Source: Arcicella gelida | GTDB taxonomy: Bacteria; Bacteroidota; Bacteroidia; Cytophagales; Spirosomataceae | Assembly: GCF_034931025.1 (NCBI RefSeq) | Contig: NZ_JAYGIL010000025.1 | Location: 1 to 64,000, forward strand | Direction: 5' to 3' | DNA: 64,000 nt | Shown here: positions 34,899 to 44,060 of the stretch, piece by piece | How the letters are laid out: each line of letters begins with the position of its first letter | Position numbering within the stretch: position 1 is the first letter of the stretch | Program-made: the position numbers and the translations under genes | The notes under the pieces: model-generated | Told to the model about the DNA's origin: nothing | Database searches by the model: none | Seen by the model: only the letters and a program-made list of their open reading frames with translations

Positions 34899-35276
34899 AT
34901 GGGAATTCTAAATGCTATAATGGGTAATTCATCAGAGGTATCGGCTGATAAAATTGCACATGAATTTGAACCAATTTTAATAGAAGGAGAAGTAATTGTA
35001 AAGTCCTTCAAGCTTATCAGAGATATGTTTGTGTTTACCAACAAACGCTTGATTTTGGTGGATAAACAAGGATTGACAGGCTCAAAAATCGACTTTATGA
35101 CCATTCCATATCATTCAATTAACTATTTTACCAAACGTAGTGCGAGTTTATTAGACCTTGATGCTGAAATATTGATTTGGATAAAAGGCGCACCAGAACC
35201 TATCCAAAGAGATTTCAGAAAAGGTGAAAATATAAACGACGTTTACAAAGCACTAAGTACTTATGTATTAGCGTAA
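34899..35276 (+). CDS. Bacterial PH-domain protein
   Basis: This 125-aa single-domain protein matches the bacterial pleckstrin-homology family (PF08000 type). Seen are EGEVIVKSFKLIRDMFVFTN, KRLILVDKQGLTGSKIDF and TIPYHSINYFTKRSASL. The strand-rich core is followed by a last helix (INDVYKALSTYV). Such proteins form ring-like oligomers; the role in the cell is not established. It stands alone between the 42-bp array and a terminator. Confidence 0.88.
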   Translation: MGILNAIMGNSSEVSADKIAHEFEPILIEGEVIVKSFKLIRDMFVFTNKRLILVDKQGLTGSKIDFMTIPYHSINYFTKRSASLLDLDAEILIWIKGAPEPIQRDFRKGENINDVYKALSTYVLA

Positions 35277-35293
35277 AGAGGTATTGACTCCGA

Positions 35294-35333
35294 AATAATC
35301 CTGCAAAGTTGAGCATAACTTTGCAGGATTATT
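35294..35333 (+). terminator. Terminator after the PH-domain gene
   Basis: AATAATCCTGCAAAGTT pairs with AACTTTGCAGGATTATT around GAGCAT, with a T-run after it. Stem is 17 bp and perfect. Confidence 0.85.
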
Positions 35334-35402
35334 TTTATAATAATACCATATACCATCGAAAAGCAATAATTTTGTAAGATTAGCATAAATTTAAACCATA
35401 CA

Positions 35403-35945
35403 ATGACCCAAACTGAAACGCAATACAGAGAGATTATTTCGATTTGCAAAGCCTTATTTCAAAAGAAAAATAAAGATTACGGTACATCTTGGCGTATTTT
35501 ACGTTTACCAAGTTTAACCGACCAAATATTTATCAAAGCACAAAGAATACGTTCTATTCAGGAAAAAGGAATACAGAAAATTGAAGATGGAATAGAAGGA
35601 GAATTCATCGGAATTATCAATTACTGTATCATTGCTTTGATTCAACAAGAATTAGGTACTTCTACCAAAATGGAATTTACAGAAGCAGAAATCAGTGATT
35701 TATATGATGCCCAAGTAGAGAAAACTTTGGCTTTACAAAAAGATAAAAACCATGATTATGGCGAAGCTTGGCGAGATATGCGAGTAAGTTCGATGACGGA
35801 TTTAATCTTGATGAAAATATTTAGAACTAAACAAATCGAAGATAATCAAGGCGTTACCTTAGTGTCGGAAGGCGTTGAGGCAAATTATCAAGACATGATG
35901 AATTATGCAATATTCTGTATGATTCATTTGAAGTTCGGAGCATAA
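35403..35945 (+). CDS. DUF1599 domain-containing protein
   Basis: This 180-aa protein has two copies of one motif: KNKDYGTSWR near residue 24 and KNHDYGEAWR near residue 118. Each is followed by a helix with SLTDQIFIKAQRI or SMTDLILMKIFRT. This internal duplication is the mark of DUF1599 (a nucleotide-modification-associated domain in Pfam). Its reaction is unknown. Next to it, in the same direction, are a BT_3928 family gene and shikimate kinase, a neighbourhood often kept in Bacteroidota. Confidence 0.9.
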   Translation: MTQTETQYREIISICKALFQKKNKDYGTSWRILRLPSLTDQIFIKAQRIRSIQEKGIQKIEDGIEGEFIGIINYCIIALIQQELGTSTKMEFTEAEISDLYDAQVEKTLALQKDKNHDYGEAWRDMRVSSMTDLILMKIFRTKQIEDNQGVTLVSEGVEANYQDMMNYAIFCMIHLKFGA

Positions 35946-36039
35946 ACAATTGTGAATGCTGAATTGTGATTGAGTGATTAAATTCATTTATTGATAAAAC
36001 AATTCACAATTCACTAACTCACTAAATCACAACTATACA

Positions 36040-37140
36040 ATGAAGTTAATTGCACATTTCTCTAGGCTATTTGTCGGTTTAATCTTTATCTTTTCGGGAC
36101 TCATCAAGTTGAATGACCCCGTTGGAACACAAATTAAATTAGAAGAATACTTCGATGTATTTGCCACAGATTTCCCATTCATGGCAGGTTTCTGGGAATT
36201 TTGGATTCCTTATGCTTTATTGGTTTCTATTTTCCTTTGTGCTTTAGAATTAGTACTTGGAGTATGTTTGTTGGTGCAATATAAACTCAAAACGGCATCT
36301 TGGATACTATTGGCAACCGTAATTTTCTTTGGTTTCCTAACATTTTATTCGGCTTACTACAACAAAGTAACTGATTGCGGATGTTTTGGAGAAACCATCA
36401 AGTTAAAACCTTGGACATCTTTTATCAAAGACATGGTTTTACTCTTTTTTATCTTAATCATTTTATGGCAACGTAAAGTATTTGCGGATAAAAAGACAGG
36501 CGTATTTGTGGGAGCTTCAGTAGTTTTCTCAATTGCTTTGGGTGTTTATGCAGTAAAATACTTACCTCCTTACGATGGGCTTCCTTATGCAGTTGGTGAA
36601 GATATTCCAAAAAACATGAAGCCTTCTGCCCCATTACGTTTCAAATATATTTATGAAAAAGGAGGCGAAACATTGGAATTAGACCAAATGCCAACCGATA
36701 CTACTTATCATTTTAAAGAAATGATAACGCTGAATCAGGATGAAGCAAAGGCTAAAATAACTGATTACAACATTTGGAAAGAGGGTGATTCTACCGATTA
36801 TAAAGCAGAAAGTTTTGTAGGCAAAAAACTGATGATAGTAATTCCAGTCATTAAAAAAGCGAATACTGCACATCTTGAAGAAATCAGAACTTTAGCTAAA
36901 AGCCTTGAAGGTTCAGAAGTAAAAGTATGGTTATTGAGTGCTTCCAACGAAGAAGAAGTAAATAATTTCAGACATGAATATCAATTGGCAATTCCAAGTT
37001 ATAGTTCAGATACCAAAGTATTAAAAACGATTGCCAGAGCCAATCCAAGTATTTGGTTATTAGATAATGGTATTGTAAAAGGCAAGTGGGCGCATAGCAG
37101 CACGCCAGATAAAAACGAAATTTTAGAATCTTTAAAGTAA
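36040..37140 (+). CDS. BT_3928 family membrane protein (DoxX-like plus thioredoxin-like domain)
   Basis: The 366-aa protein begins with a DoxX-like membrane domain of four spans (FVGLIFIFSGLIKLNDP, ALLVSIFLCALELVLGVCLL, SWILLATVIFFGFLTFYSA, FIKDMVLLFFILIILW) that contains CGCF in TDCGCFGETIK. A C-terminal soluble domain of about 180 residues has a thioredoxin-like strand order but no CxxC. It is expected in the inner membrane. The family is conserved in Bacteroidota beside DUF1599. Its role is unknown; a quinone or redox link is suggested only by the DoxX fold. Confidence 0.88.
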   Translation: MKLIAHFSRLFVGLIFIFSGLIKLNDPVGTQIKLEEYFDVFATDFPFMAGFWEFWIPYALLVSIFLCALELVLGVCLLVQYKLKTASWILLATVIFFGFLTFYSAYYNKVTDCGCFGETIKLKPWTSFIKDMVLLFFILIILWQRKVFADKKTGVFVGASVVFSIALGVYAVKYLPPYDGLPYAVGEDIPKNMKPSAPLRFKYIYEKGGETLELDQMPTDTTYHFKEMITLNQDEAKAKITDYNIWKEGDSTDYKAESFVGKKLMIVIPVIKKANTAHLEEIRTLAKSLEGSEVKVWLLSASNEEEVNNFRHEYQLAIPSYSSDTKVLKTIARANPSIWLLDNGIVKGKWAHSSTPDKNEILESLK

Positions 37141-37158
37141 AAAGAAGGCTAATCAAGC

Positions 37159-37677
37159 ATGAAAAACATTTTTCTAATAGGAATGCCCTCGTCAGGAAAA
37201 AGTACTTTGGGCAGACATCTCGCTAAACGCATAGGTTATAAGTTTATCGACATGGACGAATTGATAGAAAAACAAGAATTAATGACCGTCCAAGAAATAT
37301 TTAAGTATAAAGGCGAAGATTATTTCAGACAAGTAGAAAGTAAAGTACTCAAAGAAATCCCTGTTGACCAAAAATTAGTCATTGCCACAGGCGGAGGCGT
37401 TCCTTGTTTTTTTGATAATATAAATTACATCAAAGCAAACGGCACAAGTATTTTCTTGAACGTTCAGCCTGAAGATTTATTAAAGAGAATTCAGAAGTCT
37501 GATATTAATCATCGGCCATTAATTAATAGAAATACTTCTGAAGAAGCACTGTTGAAAAATTTACAAGAACGTTGTGCTTATCGTTTACCATTTTATCAGC
37601 AAGCAGATATTCAAATTGATGGCAACATAGATGTAGATCAACTTCTATGGATTTTAGATCAAATAGAAGAAAAGTAA
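37159..37677 (+). CDS. aroK: Shikimate kinase
   Basis: This 172-aa kinase phosphorylates shikimate in the pathway to aromatic amino acids. It has P-loop GMPSSGKST (residues 8-16), the DMDELIEK shikimate-binding segment, EDYFRQVE, and ATGGGVPCF, all family marks. Its start is 18 bp after the BT_3928 stop, so it is probably co-transcribed. A good terminator follows. Confidence 0.95.
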   Translation: MKNIFLIGMPSSGKSTLGRHLAKRIGYKFIDMDELIEKQELMTVQEIFKYKGEDYFRQVESKVLKEIPVDQKLVIATGGGVPCFFDNINYIKANGTSIFLNVQPEDLLKRIQKSDINHRPLINRNTSEEALLKNLQERCAYRLPFYQQADIQIDGNIDVDQLLWILDQIEEK

Positions 37678-37690
37678 AGTGAATAAAAAC

Positions 37691-37727
37691 AAAAAGCGAT
37701 TGAAGGAATTCCCTCAATCGCTTTTTT
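37691..37727 (+). terminator. Terminator after aroK (bidirectional)
   Basis: AAAAAGCGATTGA and TCAATCGCTTTTTT form the stem around AGGAATTCCC. It lies between two convergent genes. Confidence 0.85.
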
Positions 37728-37757
37728 ATTAACAGTTCCCCTAAAACTAAACTTAAA

Positions 37758-38189
37758 CTAATAAGTAAATGACGAAGGTAAAGAAGGAAGTTTTACATCG
37801 TAATCTTCGTCAGACTTTGGTTTTTTAAACAAAGCTCTGAAAGTATTAGCCATGTAGAAAATATCCTCAACTTTACTCTTAGCGATTCTCATCATATATT
37901 GGTTTACTCCTGCACTAATAATGTTATTAAATACATTACGTAACAATACCAACTCTTCTTCGTGTTCACAGAAGTTTTTCACAACATACATTGTAAAACC
38001 ACGATCACGTTCGCTTGAATTGTAGAGTATTAAGTTGAAGTCCATTTCTTTGATAAACGAAACGACTTTATTCTTAGAAAAATCATAAAACATGTTTTTT
38101 GAATCAACTAAAGAATCTAGGATTTCTACTTCATTATTAGTAATATATAGGTTATCTGTAACCTGTTGAACTTGCTCTTCTAATATCAT
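37758..38189 (-). CDS. Uncharacterised protein, 143 aa
   Basis: No family is recognised. The protein is acidic at the start (MILEEQVQQVTDNLY) and predicted alpha/beta without signal or membrane segment. It contains MYVVKNFCEHEEELVLLRNV and RAKSK-like basic helices later, and ends with a Pro/Ser tail. The ATG at 38189 is clear and coding bias looks normal. It is convergent with aroK, and upstream of it lies a long empty AT-rich region that must hold its promoter. Confidence 0.65.
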   Translation of the reverse strand: MILEEQVQQVTDNLYITNNEVEILDSLVDSKNMFYDFSKNKVVSFIKEMDFNLILYNSSERDRGFTMYVVKNFCEHEEELVLLRNVFNNIISAGVNQYMMRIAKSKVEDIFYMANTFRALFKKPKSDEDYDVKLPSLPSSFTY

Positions 38190-38905
38190 ATCTGTAAGTA
38201 TTTACACTGTTAATTTTGACCGTTTTACTTAATTAATGGTTAAATTTTACGATTTAGTATAACATTTACAAGTATTTATACTTATTTTTTTCAAAGACTT
38301 ATTTCTCCAATAAAAAGTCAAAAATCAACATTTTAGTAAAAAATACGATTATCATAAAAAGAGGTTTAAAACAAAAATCAATCAAAAAAGTACAATTTCA
38401 CAAAAGTGATTCAACAGAAGAGTACTTTTAAAAAAAGAGAGGTCTTTTTCTAAAAAAGGGTATTATTAGAAGATGTTTTTTGTAAAAAAACAATAATATG
38501 GTTTAAAAACTGTGTTTTTTTAAGCTAAAGAGCTAAGGTTTAATATTTTAAGGTTTAAAGAAAAAAAATGCAGGAATCAGTAAATCTAGTTGTAAAAACC
38601 AACAATTAAGATTTTCGTCTTTTTTTTTTACCCTTTCGTCTCATTCTCAAAATTTTGTCAAGAAAGGGAGATAATTTTAAGAAATAACAAAGAGAAGTTT
38701 CTGCTGATGCACGACAAATATCATTGTAAAAAGACTTTCTGATGATTAAGTAAAAGAGAAAGGCATTTAGTATTGCTTGACCGAGGGGAAAAAGGGAAAA
38801 TATTCAAAAGTATCAAGTTGCATCTTGAAAATATTCAATTCGACAAAAGGCTCAGATGGGCATTTTATATAATCTTAATTGAGAAGTTTAAAGAGGTTTC
38901 ATAGC
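38190..38905. other. Long AT-rich intergenic region, candidate non-coding RNA
   Basis: About 715 bp without a usable reading frame. It is rich in A- and T-runs. Two copies of GAAAATATTCAA lie near 38798 and 38826, around a small hairpin (TCAAG TTGCAT CTTGA). A plus-strand terminator follows directly at 38906, although no plus-strand gene exists here. That suggests a transcript from within this region. No match to tmRNA, RNase P or SRP RNA is visible. Confidence 0.45.
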
Positions 38906-38940
38906 AAAGCCACTCCGATATTCGGGGTGGCTTTCTTTTT
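38906..38940 (+). terminator. Terminator without an upstream gene
   Basis: AAAGCCACTCCGA pairs with TCGGGGTGGCTTT (two G-T type positions) and runs into CTTTTT on the plus strand. The minus side lacks a T-run, so it does not look like the terminator of proB. Confidence 0.7.
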
Positions 38941-38962
38941 GAGTCAATATTTTTTGAGGAAT

Positions 38963-39997
38963 TTACAGCATTACAATATCATCGGCATTGGCAACTAAAA
39001 AATTCTGTGTTTTTAGATTGTCAATAATTACTTCAGAAGATTCTCTGGCACGAGCAATTGCAATGACGTTTTTCTTTTCATCTAAAATTTCAAATACTTC
39101 TGCTTTTTCAAAAACACCAATTACTTTTTTGATACCTACTGCTAAAAGACTTTTTCGGTTTTCAAGTGCTAAACCTGCACCAGCATCTACTTGTACTTTT
39201 CCAGCAATTAAACTTCCAGAAGCTAACCATTTTTGACGAGCATTTAAAGCTACTTTCTGAGCGGCAAAACTTGTTCCATTTTTATTTTCTATCGCTTTCA
39301 ACATACCATCTTCTGGCTTCATGCCAAAAATAACAACTCTTGTTCCCATTCTTGTTGCCAAACGAGTATAAGTAAGTTTAGAAATCATTCCGCCCAAACC
39401 TAAAGAAGACTTATCGTCATTTGCCAAACCTAAAACCGAAGCATCCACTTTCGGAATAAATGGAATAATATTTTTCTCAGCATCCAACAAACCACCTACC
39501 GAAGTACATAACAATAAAGTGTCAGCACCAAAACCTGTGGCAATTAAAGTAGCCAATTCGTCATTATCCGAAAACTTTAATTCTAAATTACTTACAACGT
39601 CGTTTTCATTGGCAATGGGAATGATGCCATTATCCCAAAGTTCTTGATAGGTTTCTTTTAACTGTAAAAATTGATTTCTATTGGCAAAGTGATGTCTTTC
39701 GCACAAGCTTTGTGCTACAGTGATACCGTATTTAGAGAAGTACTGAGTATATTTTGCTAACAGCAAGGGATTGCCAATCGCAGCAGCGGCTTTGCGTTCT
39801 GCAATGGTTCCTTTATAATTTTTGATGAAACTTTTACCAGCTCCTACAGCTCCAGAAGAAACCATAACAACTTGAAAATCATTATTTAAAACAGCAACTT
39901 GGCGAGCGATTTCTTGTAAAATTTCTTCGTTCAATTCTCCAGACTTATGTGTAATTGAAGCCGTTCCGAATTTAATGACAATAATTGGTTTGGACAT
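38963..39997 (-). CDS. proB: Glutamate 5-kinase
   Basis: This 344-aa kinase phosphorylates glutamate, the first step of proline synthesis. It opens IIVIKFGTASITHKSGELNE, then VMVSSGAVGAGK, NENDVVSNLELKFSDNDELA and TLIATGFGADTLLLCTSVGG, all typical of the amino-acid kinase domain. The last 80 residues form a PUA domain. No proA lies adjacent in the window. In many Bacteroidota proB and proA accompany the arginine genes, which start 1.4 kb away here. Confidence 0.95.
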   Translation of the reverse strand: MSKPIIVIKFGTASITHKSGELNEEILQEIARQVAVLNNDFQVVMVSSGAVGAGKSFIKNYKGTIAERKAAAAIGNPLLLAKYTQYFSKYGITVAQSLCERHHFANRNQFLQLKETYQELWDNGIIPIANENDVVSNLELKFSDNDELATLIATGFGADTLLLCTSVGGLLDAEKNIIPFIPKVDASVLGLANDDKSSLGLGGMISKLTYTRLATRMGTRVVIFGMKPEDGMLKAIENKNGTSFAAQKVALNARQKWLASGSLIAGKVQVDAGAGLALENRKSLLAVGIKKVIGVFEKAEVFEILDEKKNVIAIARARESSEVIIDNLKTQNFLVANADDIVML

Positions 39998-40117
39998 TTT
40001 TAAATGTAAGCGAACTCGCTTATGCTAAATGAGTAATTTCAAAACTGAGGTAATACAGCGACAAAATTACAACATTCTCAATCTTTAACAATTGAGTAAC
40101 CGAATTAATCTATAGGT

Positions 40118-40759
40118 TTAGGCTTTAAATAAGTGTTTCAAATCAGCTTCGGCAAAATGACAGCGTATTTCCAAGGCTTTCTTCAATGACTTCACATAAT
40201 CCGCTCTTGAAATTTCAATGGCGCCGAAACGTCTGACATTATCGTTGATAAACTGAGTATCCAACAACATAAACCCCTGGCTTTTCAGAATTTCCATCAA
40301 ATAATGAAAAGCAATTTTAGACCCATCAGGTTCTTTATAAAACATTGATTCACCGAAGAAAGCACCACCAATCGAAACACCATACAAGCCTCCTATTAAA
40401 CGGTTTTCGATATACGTCTCAACAGAATATGCCAAGCCCATTTTGTTTAAATCACAATAAGCTTCAATGATTTCTTCAGAAATCCAAGTTTCATCATCTC
40501 CTTTTCTTGGCAAAGCACAATTACGCATTACTCCTTCAAAATCAGTATTAATTCTAATTTCAAATTGCTTTTTATTCAATACTGGTTTTAAAGATTTTGG
40601 TGGTTTATAAGTATCAATGGGAATGATTGCTCTAGGGTCTGGAGAATACCAATATAAAGTACCATCCGTATCAGCCATCGGAAAAATTCCATTCATATAG
40701 CCATAAATCAAATCATCGGCTGTTAATTTACTGGTATTTATTTTTGGGGAAATAGACAT
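40118..40759 (-). CDS. aat: Leucyl/phenylalanyl-tRNA-protein transferase
   Basis: The enzyme adds Leu or Phe from a charged tRNA to proteins with N-terminal Arg or Lys, making them targets for the N-end rule Clp protease. Seen are YMNGIFPMAD, WYSPDPRAIIP, DDETWIS, AYCDLNKMGLAYSVE and FGESMFY, the Aat signature order. The frame opens at a TTG at 40828, but the ATG at 40759 gives MSISPKINTS and 213 residues, the normal length in Bacteroidota. It works with ClpP encoded in the same window. Confidence 0.94.
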   Translation of the reverse strand: MSISPKINTSKLTADDLIYGYMNGIFPMADTDGTLYWYSPDPRAIIPIDTYKPPKSLKPVLNKKQFEIRINTDFEGVMRNCALPRKGDDETWISEEIIEAYCDLNKMGLAYSVETYIENRLIGGLYGVSIGGAFFGESMFYKEPDGSKIAFHYLMEILKSQGFMLLDTQFINDNVRRFGAIEISRADYVKSLKKALEIRCHFAEADLKHLFKA

Positions 40760-41109
40760 TTTCCTTATTTTTCTATTTAAAGATTTTGAACTATTACTCT
40801 TTGCAGAAAAATATTCCAATACAAACAAGAGTAATTAAGCACTCAAACAAATACAACAATTGACTTTATGATATTGATTTGGGAAATTAAGCTAAAATAT
40901 CATAATCGTTAACCAATTTTAATTAATTAAACTTAAATATCCAAATCAGTTTGATTATTTACACTCATAACTCAACATAAAATACTGGTAAATATCATCA
41001 AATAAAATATCCGTAGAAAACCTCTCAAAAAGCTTTAAACGGCAATATTTTAGTTTTTTTTTGTTAAGTTTTTATAAAATTGAAAAAATATATTGCATCT
41101 TAAACTTTG

Positions 41110-41410
41110 TTTTGGTAAACTTTGCACGATTATTCGTTTTCACTCACTTTCAACTCGGATAATTCATCAACCAAAAATGGTTTACGAAGTAAAATTCATA
41201 TCATATTCTTATTCTCCTATGCCTATTTTTAGGCGTACGTTCTTCCGTAGGGTCTGATGCCCTAACATATTTATATTTGCCCATGTGGCAAAGCTTTTCA
41301 ACAATCTTTTTTTGTTTTTTTCGATAATTCTTAGGCTTTCAATTCTTGAGTCAGGGCTTATTATCACCTTGTTTTTCTAACTAAAAACAATTTCCAAGCT
41401 AAATCTTAAA
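41110..41410 (+). promoter_or_regulatory. Structured leader of the arginine cluster
   Basis: Three short hairpins follow each other: GCCT/AGGC at 41221-41234, TAGGG/CCCTA at 41248-41264 and TTGCC/GGCAA at 41277-41291. T-runs follow at 41307-41320. A box TAAACTTTGC at 41116 resembles a -7 element with one extra spacer base. That would give a leader of nearly 280 nt before the GTG start at 41411. It resembles an attenuator or a regulatory RNA; no known riboswitch is recognised. The preceding 40760-41109 is empty and very AT-rich. Confidence 0.4.
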
Positions 41411-42166
41411 GTGGAAAAATTATCAGCTTCTGAGGTTTTAACCAACAATTATACAGTTCAGGTTGCTACAACTGAACACTTGCATCTTGCTGAAGCAATT
41501 TGCCATGAAATGGAAGAATCTGCAAAGGCTCGTGGAACGGGTATTGCAAAGCGTTCGCCAGAATATCTTCGTGATAAAATCAACGAAGGGAAAGCCATTA
41601 TTGCTACTGATTCAGAAGGCAATTTTATTGGTTTTTGCTATGTTGAAACTTGGGAACACGGAAAATTTGTAGCTAATTCTGGATTAATCGTAAAACCAGA
41701 ATGGAGAAAATATGGTATTGCGAAAGCCGTAAAAGCCAGAGCTTTTGAATTATCAAGAACTCGTTACCCTGATGCCAAAATCATTGGTATTACTACGTCG
41801 TTGGCAGTAATGAAAATCAACTCTGAGTTGGGATACGAACCCACAACTTTTAGTGAATTACCTGTAAACGATGCTTTCTGGAAAGGCTGTCAGTCGTGCG
41901 TAAACTACGACGTACTTACTCGTACCGACCGTAAGCACTGTTTGTGTACAGGAATGATTTTCGACCCAGAATGGGAACGCAAAAAAGCTGAAAGAGAAAA
42001 AGAGGGAGACGAAGCTAATATTGAAAATGTTCAAGAGGAAACTCATGAAAAATGGAATTTCTTGAAAGATGTAAAAGTATTAGAACGCCTTAAAAACATT
42101 AAAGAAAAAATGTTTTTGAAAATGGCTGAGAGAAGAGCTAATAAGTTGATTGCTAATAGAGATTAA
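41411..42166 (+). CDS. N-acylglutamate synthase (GNAT family, Bacteroidota type)
   Basis: The 251-aa protein has a GNAT domain at about residues 15-165 (IVKPEWRKYGIAKAVKARAF is the CoA loop). A cysteine-rich segment follows (GCQSCVNYDVL, RKHCLCTGMIFDP), then a charged helical tail. GNAT proteins of this build lie just before argG in Bacteroidota. One, BT3761 of Bacteroides thetaiotaomicron, was shown by genetics to be needed for arginine synthesis as an N-acylglutamate synthase. It would start the pathway that argC and argD continue. The GTG at 41411 is the only start that keeps the whole GNAT domain. Confidence 0.8.
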   Translation: MEKLSASEVLTNNYTVQVATTEHLHLAEAICHEMEESAKARGTGIAKRSPEYLRDKINEGKAIIATDSEGNFIGFCYVETWEHGKFVANSGLIVKPEWRKYGIAKAVKARAFELSRTRYPDAKIIGITTSLAVMKINSELGYEPTTFSELPVNDAFWKGCQSCVNYDVLTRTDRKHCLCTGMIFDPEWERKKAEREKEGDEANIENVQEETHEKWNFLKDVKVLERLKNIKEKMFLKMAERRANKLIANRD

Positions 42167-42281
42167 CCGCTATTCGCCCTGCATTAGAAGTAGTTTTATT
42201 ATCTTTATTAGTAGATATACAATTTTAAAATCATACTCAATATGATAAAGACTTCAGCAGTTCCATTTAATCAGTTATAAT

Positions 42282-42496
42282 TTGACAATTCAGAATAATT
42301 ACATTGGGAAAAAAATTGAAATTATAATTTATGCTTTTGATGAAGTAGAAGAACAAACTACTTTACCAACCAAAGCGAAACTCTCAAAAAAAAATACAGA
42401 GGAATGCTTAGTAAAAAACAAGGTGGCGATTTGGATAGTCATATTGCTAAAATGCGTGGAGAATGGAACGGTAAAACCATTTCTTATTTATCATAA
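42282..42496 (+). pseudogene. Frameshifted antitoxin remnant
   Basis: One frame reads IGKKIEIIIYAFDEVEEQ, the N-terminal half of a type II antitoxin. At a run of nine A (42386-42394) the family reading jumps frame to KYRGMLSKKQGGDLDSHIAK and MRGEWN, the usual C-terminal part. The change of frame within a homopolymer points to a one-base indel, either real or a sequencing error. No ATG start and no toxin gene remain. The rest of 42167-42697 shows no gene. Confidence 0.65.
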
Positions 42497-42697
42497 ACAA
42501 CCAAAAAGATTATGGTAACATCAAAGTTTTAAAAATTGTTATTCCTTATAAATTGTGGGAAATTGACTAAGCTTTCTTTCTCGTGCCAGTTTGGGATTTA
42601 GAAAATAATAGATAAGACAGGAAATTAAGTGATTACTAACTCATATCTTGCTTGTGATTGATGGATAACTCGTGAAACCAACTAAGTCAAATAAAAT

Positions 42698-43924
42698 ATG
42701 CTGAATTTTCTAAAATCAATATTTACAAAATTATCTCATTCTAAATTGGTAGAATATGAGAAAATTGAAAAAGATAAAGAAATACAATCCTTAATTCAAA
42801 ATGAAGAAAGAAAAGCGTCAACCTTTCAACCAGAATGTATTGAGGAATTAAGTGACCTTGATTTAGAGATAAAGAAAGAAGAGAACCACCATATCAAAAT
42901 AATTAAATTTGATTCAGATATTGAACAATCTGAAGAAGTTAAGATTCGTCCAAAATTTCTTATTAGAAAAACGCTCTGGTCTCATGTTGGAGATGGATAT
43001 ATAGTTTATGGAGGATATGGCAATATTCATGGTTTTCAGAATGAATTTGATTCAGCGAATAAATTAGTAAATGAATTAACATATAAATCTATATATTATG
43101 ATAATTTAAAATATTTTGATTCTTTTAATTTTACTCATGAAGGACTTGAAAAAAGCATAAAAAATAAATTTCGGGAGGTTTTTAAAATTTCTAATGAAAA
43201 GTCTATCATAGATTTATATCTATGGGACTATAATTCTACAATTGAGCAAGCAAATGAGATTGTTAGAGCTTTTGAATATCCATTAGTATCAATAATTGAA
43301 AAAGAAGACGATATATTTTATATAAATATGCTTAATAAAGAGTTTTGGGGGAATTTACTTTTCTACGAAATGATTGATGATAATTGGGATTTTACTTGCC
43401 ATGAGTATTTTAAAAAACATATTTACAATGATGAAGAAACAGCAATTAAAGATGGTGTAAAAAAAATATTGTGCCGATTAATAAAATTTCCTGACAATAA
43501 ATTTTTTGAATATTTACAAAATGCAATCAATAATATAGTTGATAAAGAATTGTTTCAAGAAATCATTATGGATTTTAAATATTATATTTCAAATGAGCAA
43601 AATTATTGGAAAATGATTCATTCAAATAACATTTTTAGTAATGAATTTGAAGATTGTTTTAAGAAAATTGGTCATATTATTCTGGAACTTAAACCATTTA
43701 ATACTCATTCGACCAACTACCATGAGGCTACTTTTTATAATTTTAGTGGTTTTGAAAGTGGTACTCCATTCTATGATGATGATTACCTGCCAGATTTTAA
43801 TGGCATAATACATAGAGGTAAATTATGGGATATGTATAAAGGTTTCCTCTTTGAGAATGAAAGTTTGAGCGAACGCAAAGAGTTTTGGTCAGATAGACAT
43901 TTATTAAAGTCTGTATTTAAATAA
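42698..43924 (+). CDS. Orphan protein, 408 aa
   Basis: No family is recognised. It starts MLNFLKSIFTKLSHSKLVEY and has a charged, probably helical, stretch to residue 75. A beta-rich piece follows (WSHVGDGYIVYGGYGNIHGF). The middle and end are helical and rich in Phe, Tyr, Asn and Ile, with LYLWDYNSTIEQANEIV and FENESLSERKEFWSD. There is no signal peptide. Its codons are richer in A and T than those of its arginine-gene neighbours, a sign of transfer. It lies between the GNAT gene and argG, next to an antitoxin remnant. Confidence 0.75.
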   Translation: MLNFLKSIFTKLSHSKLVEYEKIEKDKEIQSLIQNEERKASTFQPECIEELSDLDLEIKKEENHHIKIIKFDSDIEQSEEVKIRPKFLIRKTLWSHVGDGYIVYGGYGNIHGFQNEFDSANKLVNELTYKSIYYDNLKYFDSFNFTHEGLEKSIKNKFREVFKISNEKSIIDLYLWDYNSTIEQANEIVRAFEYPLVSIIEKEDDIFYINMLNKEFWGNLLFYEMIDDNWDFTCHEYFKKHIYNDEETAIKDGVKKILCRLIKFPDNKFFEYLQNAINNIVDKELFQEIIMDFKYYISNEQNYWKMIHSNNIFSNEFEDCFKKIGHIILELKPFNTHSTNYHEATFYNFSGFESGTPFYDDDYLPDFNGIIHRGKLWDMYKGFLFENESLSERKEFWSDRHLLKSVFK

Positions 43925-44060
43925 ATTCAATCCTTAGGTCTCTCTTTAACTCAACCTCTTTTGTCGTTGTCTCTGTCTCCAATGATAATGATATCTTATA
44001 GACTTTTAAATAAATCAAAATTTAGCATATCGCCTTAAAGCGTATTGCTTAGAGCAAAAA

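Noticed and set aside
38600..38940. Known housekeeping RNA (RNase P, tmRNA, SRP or 6S)
   Set aside because: None of the conserved core sequences of these RNAs could be found on either strand.
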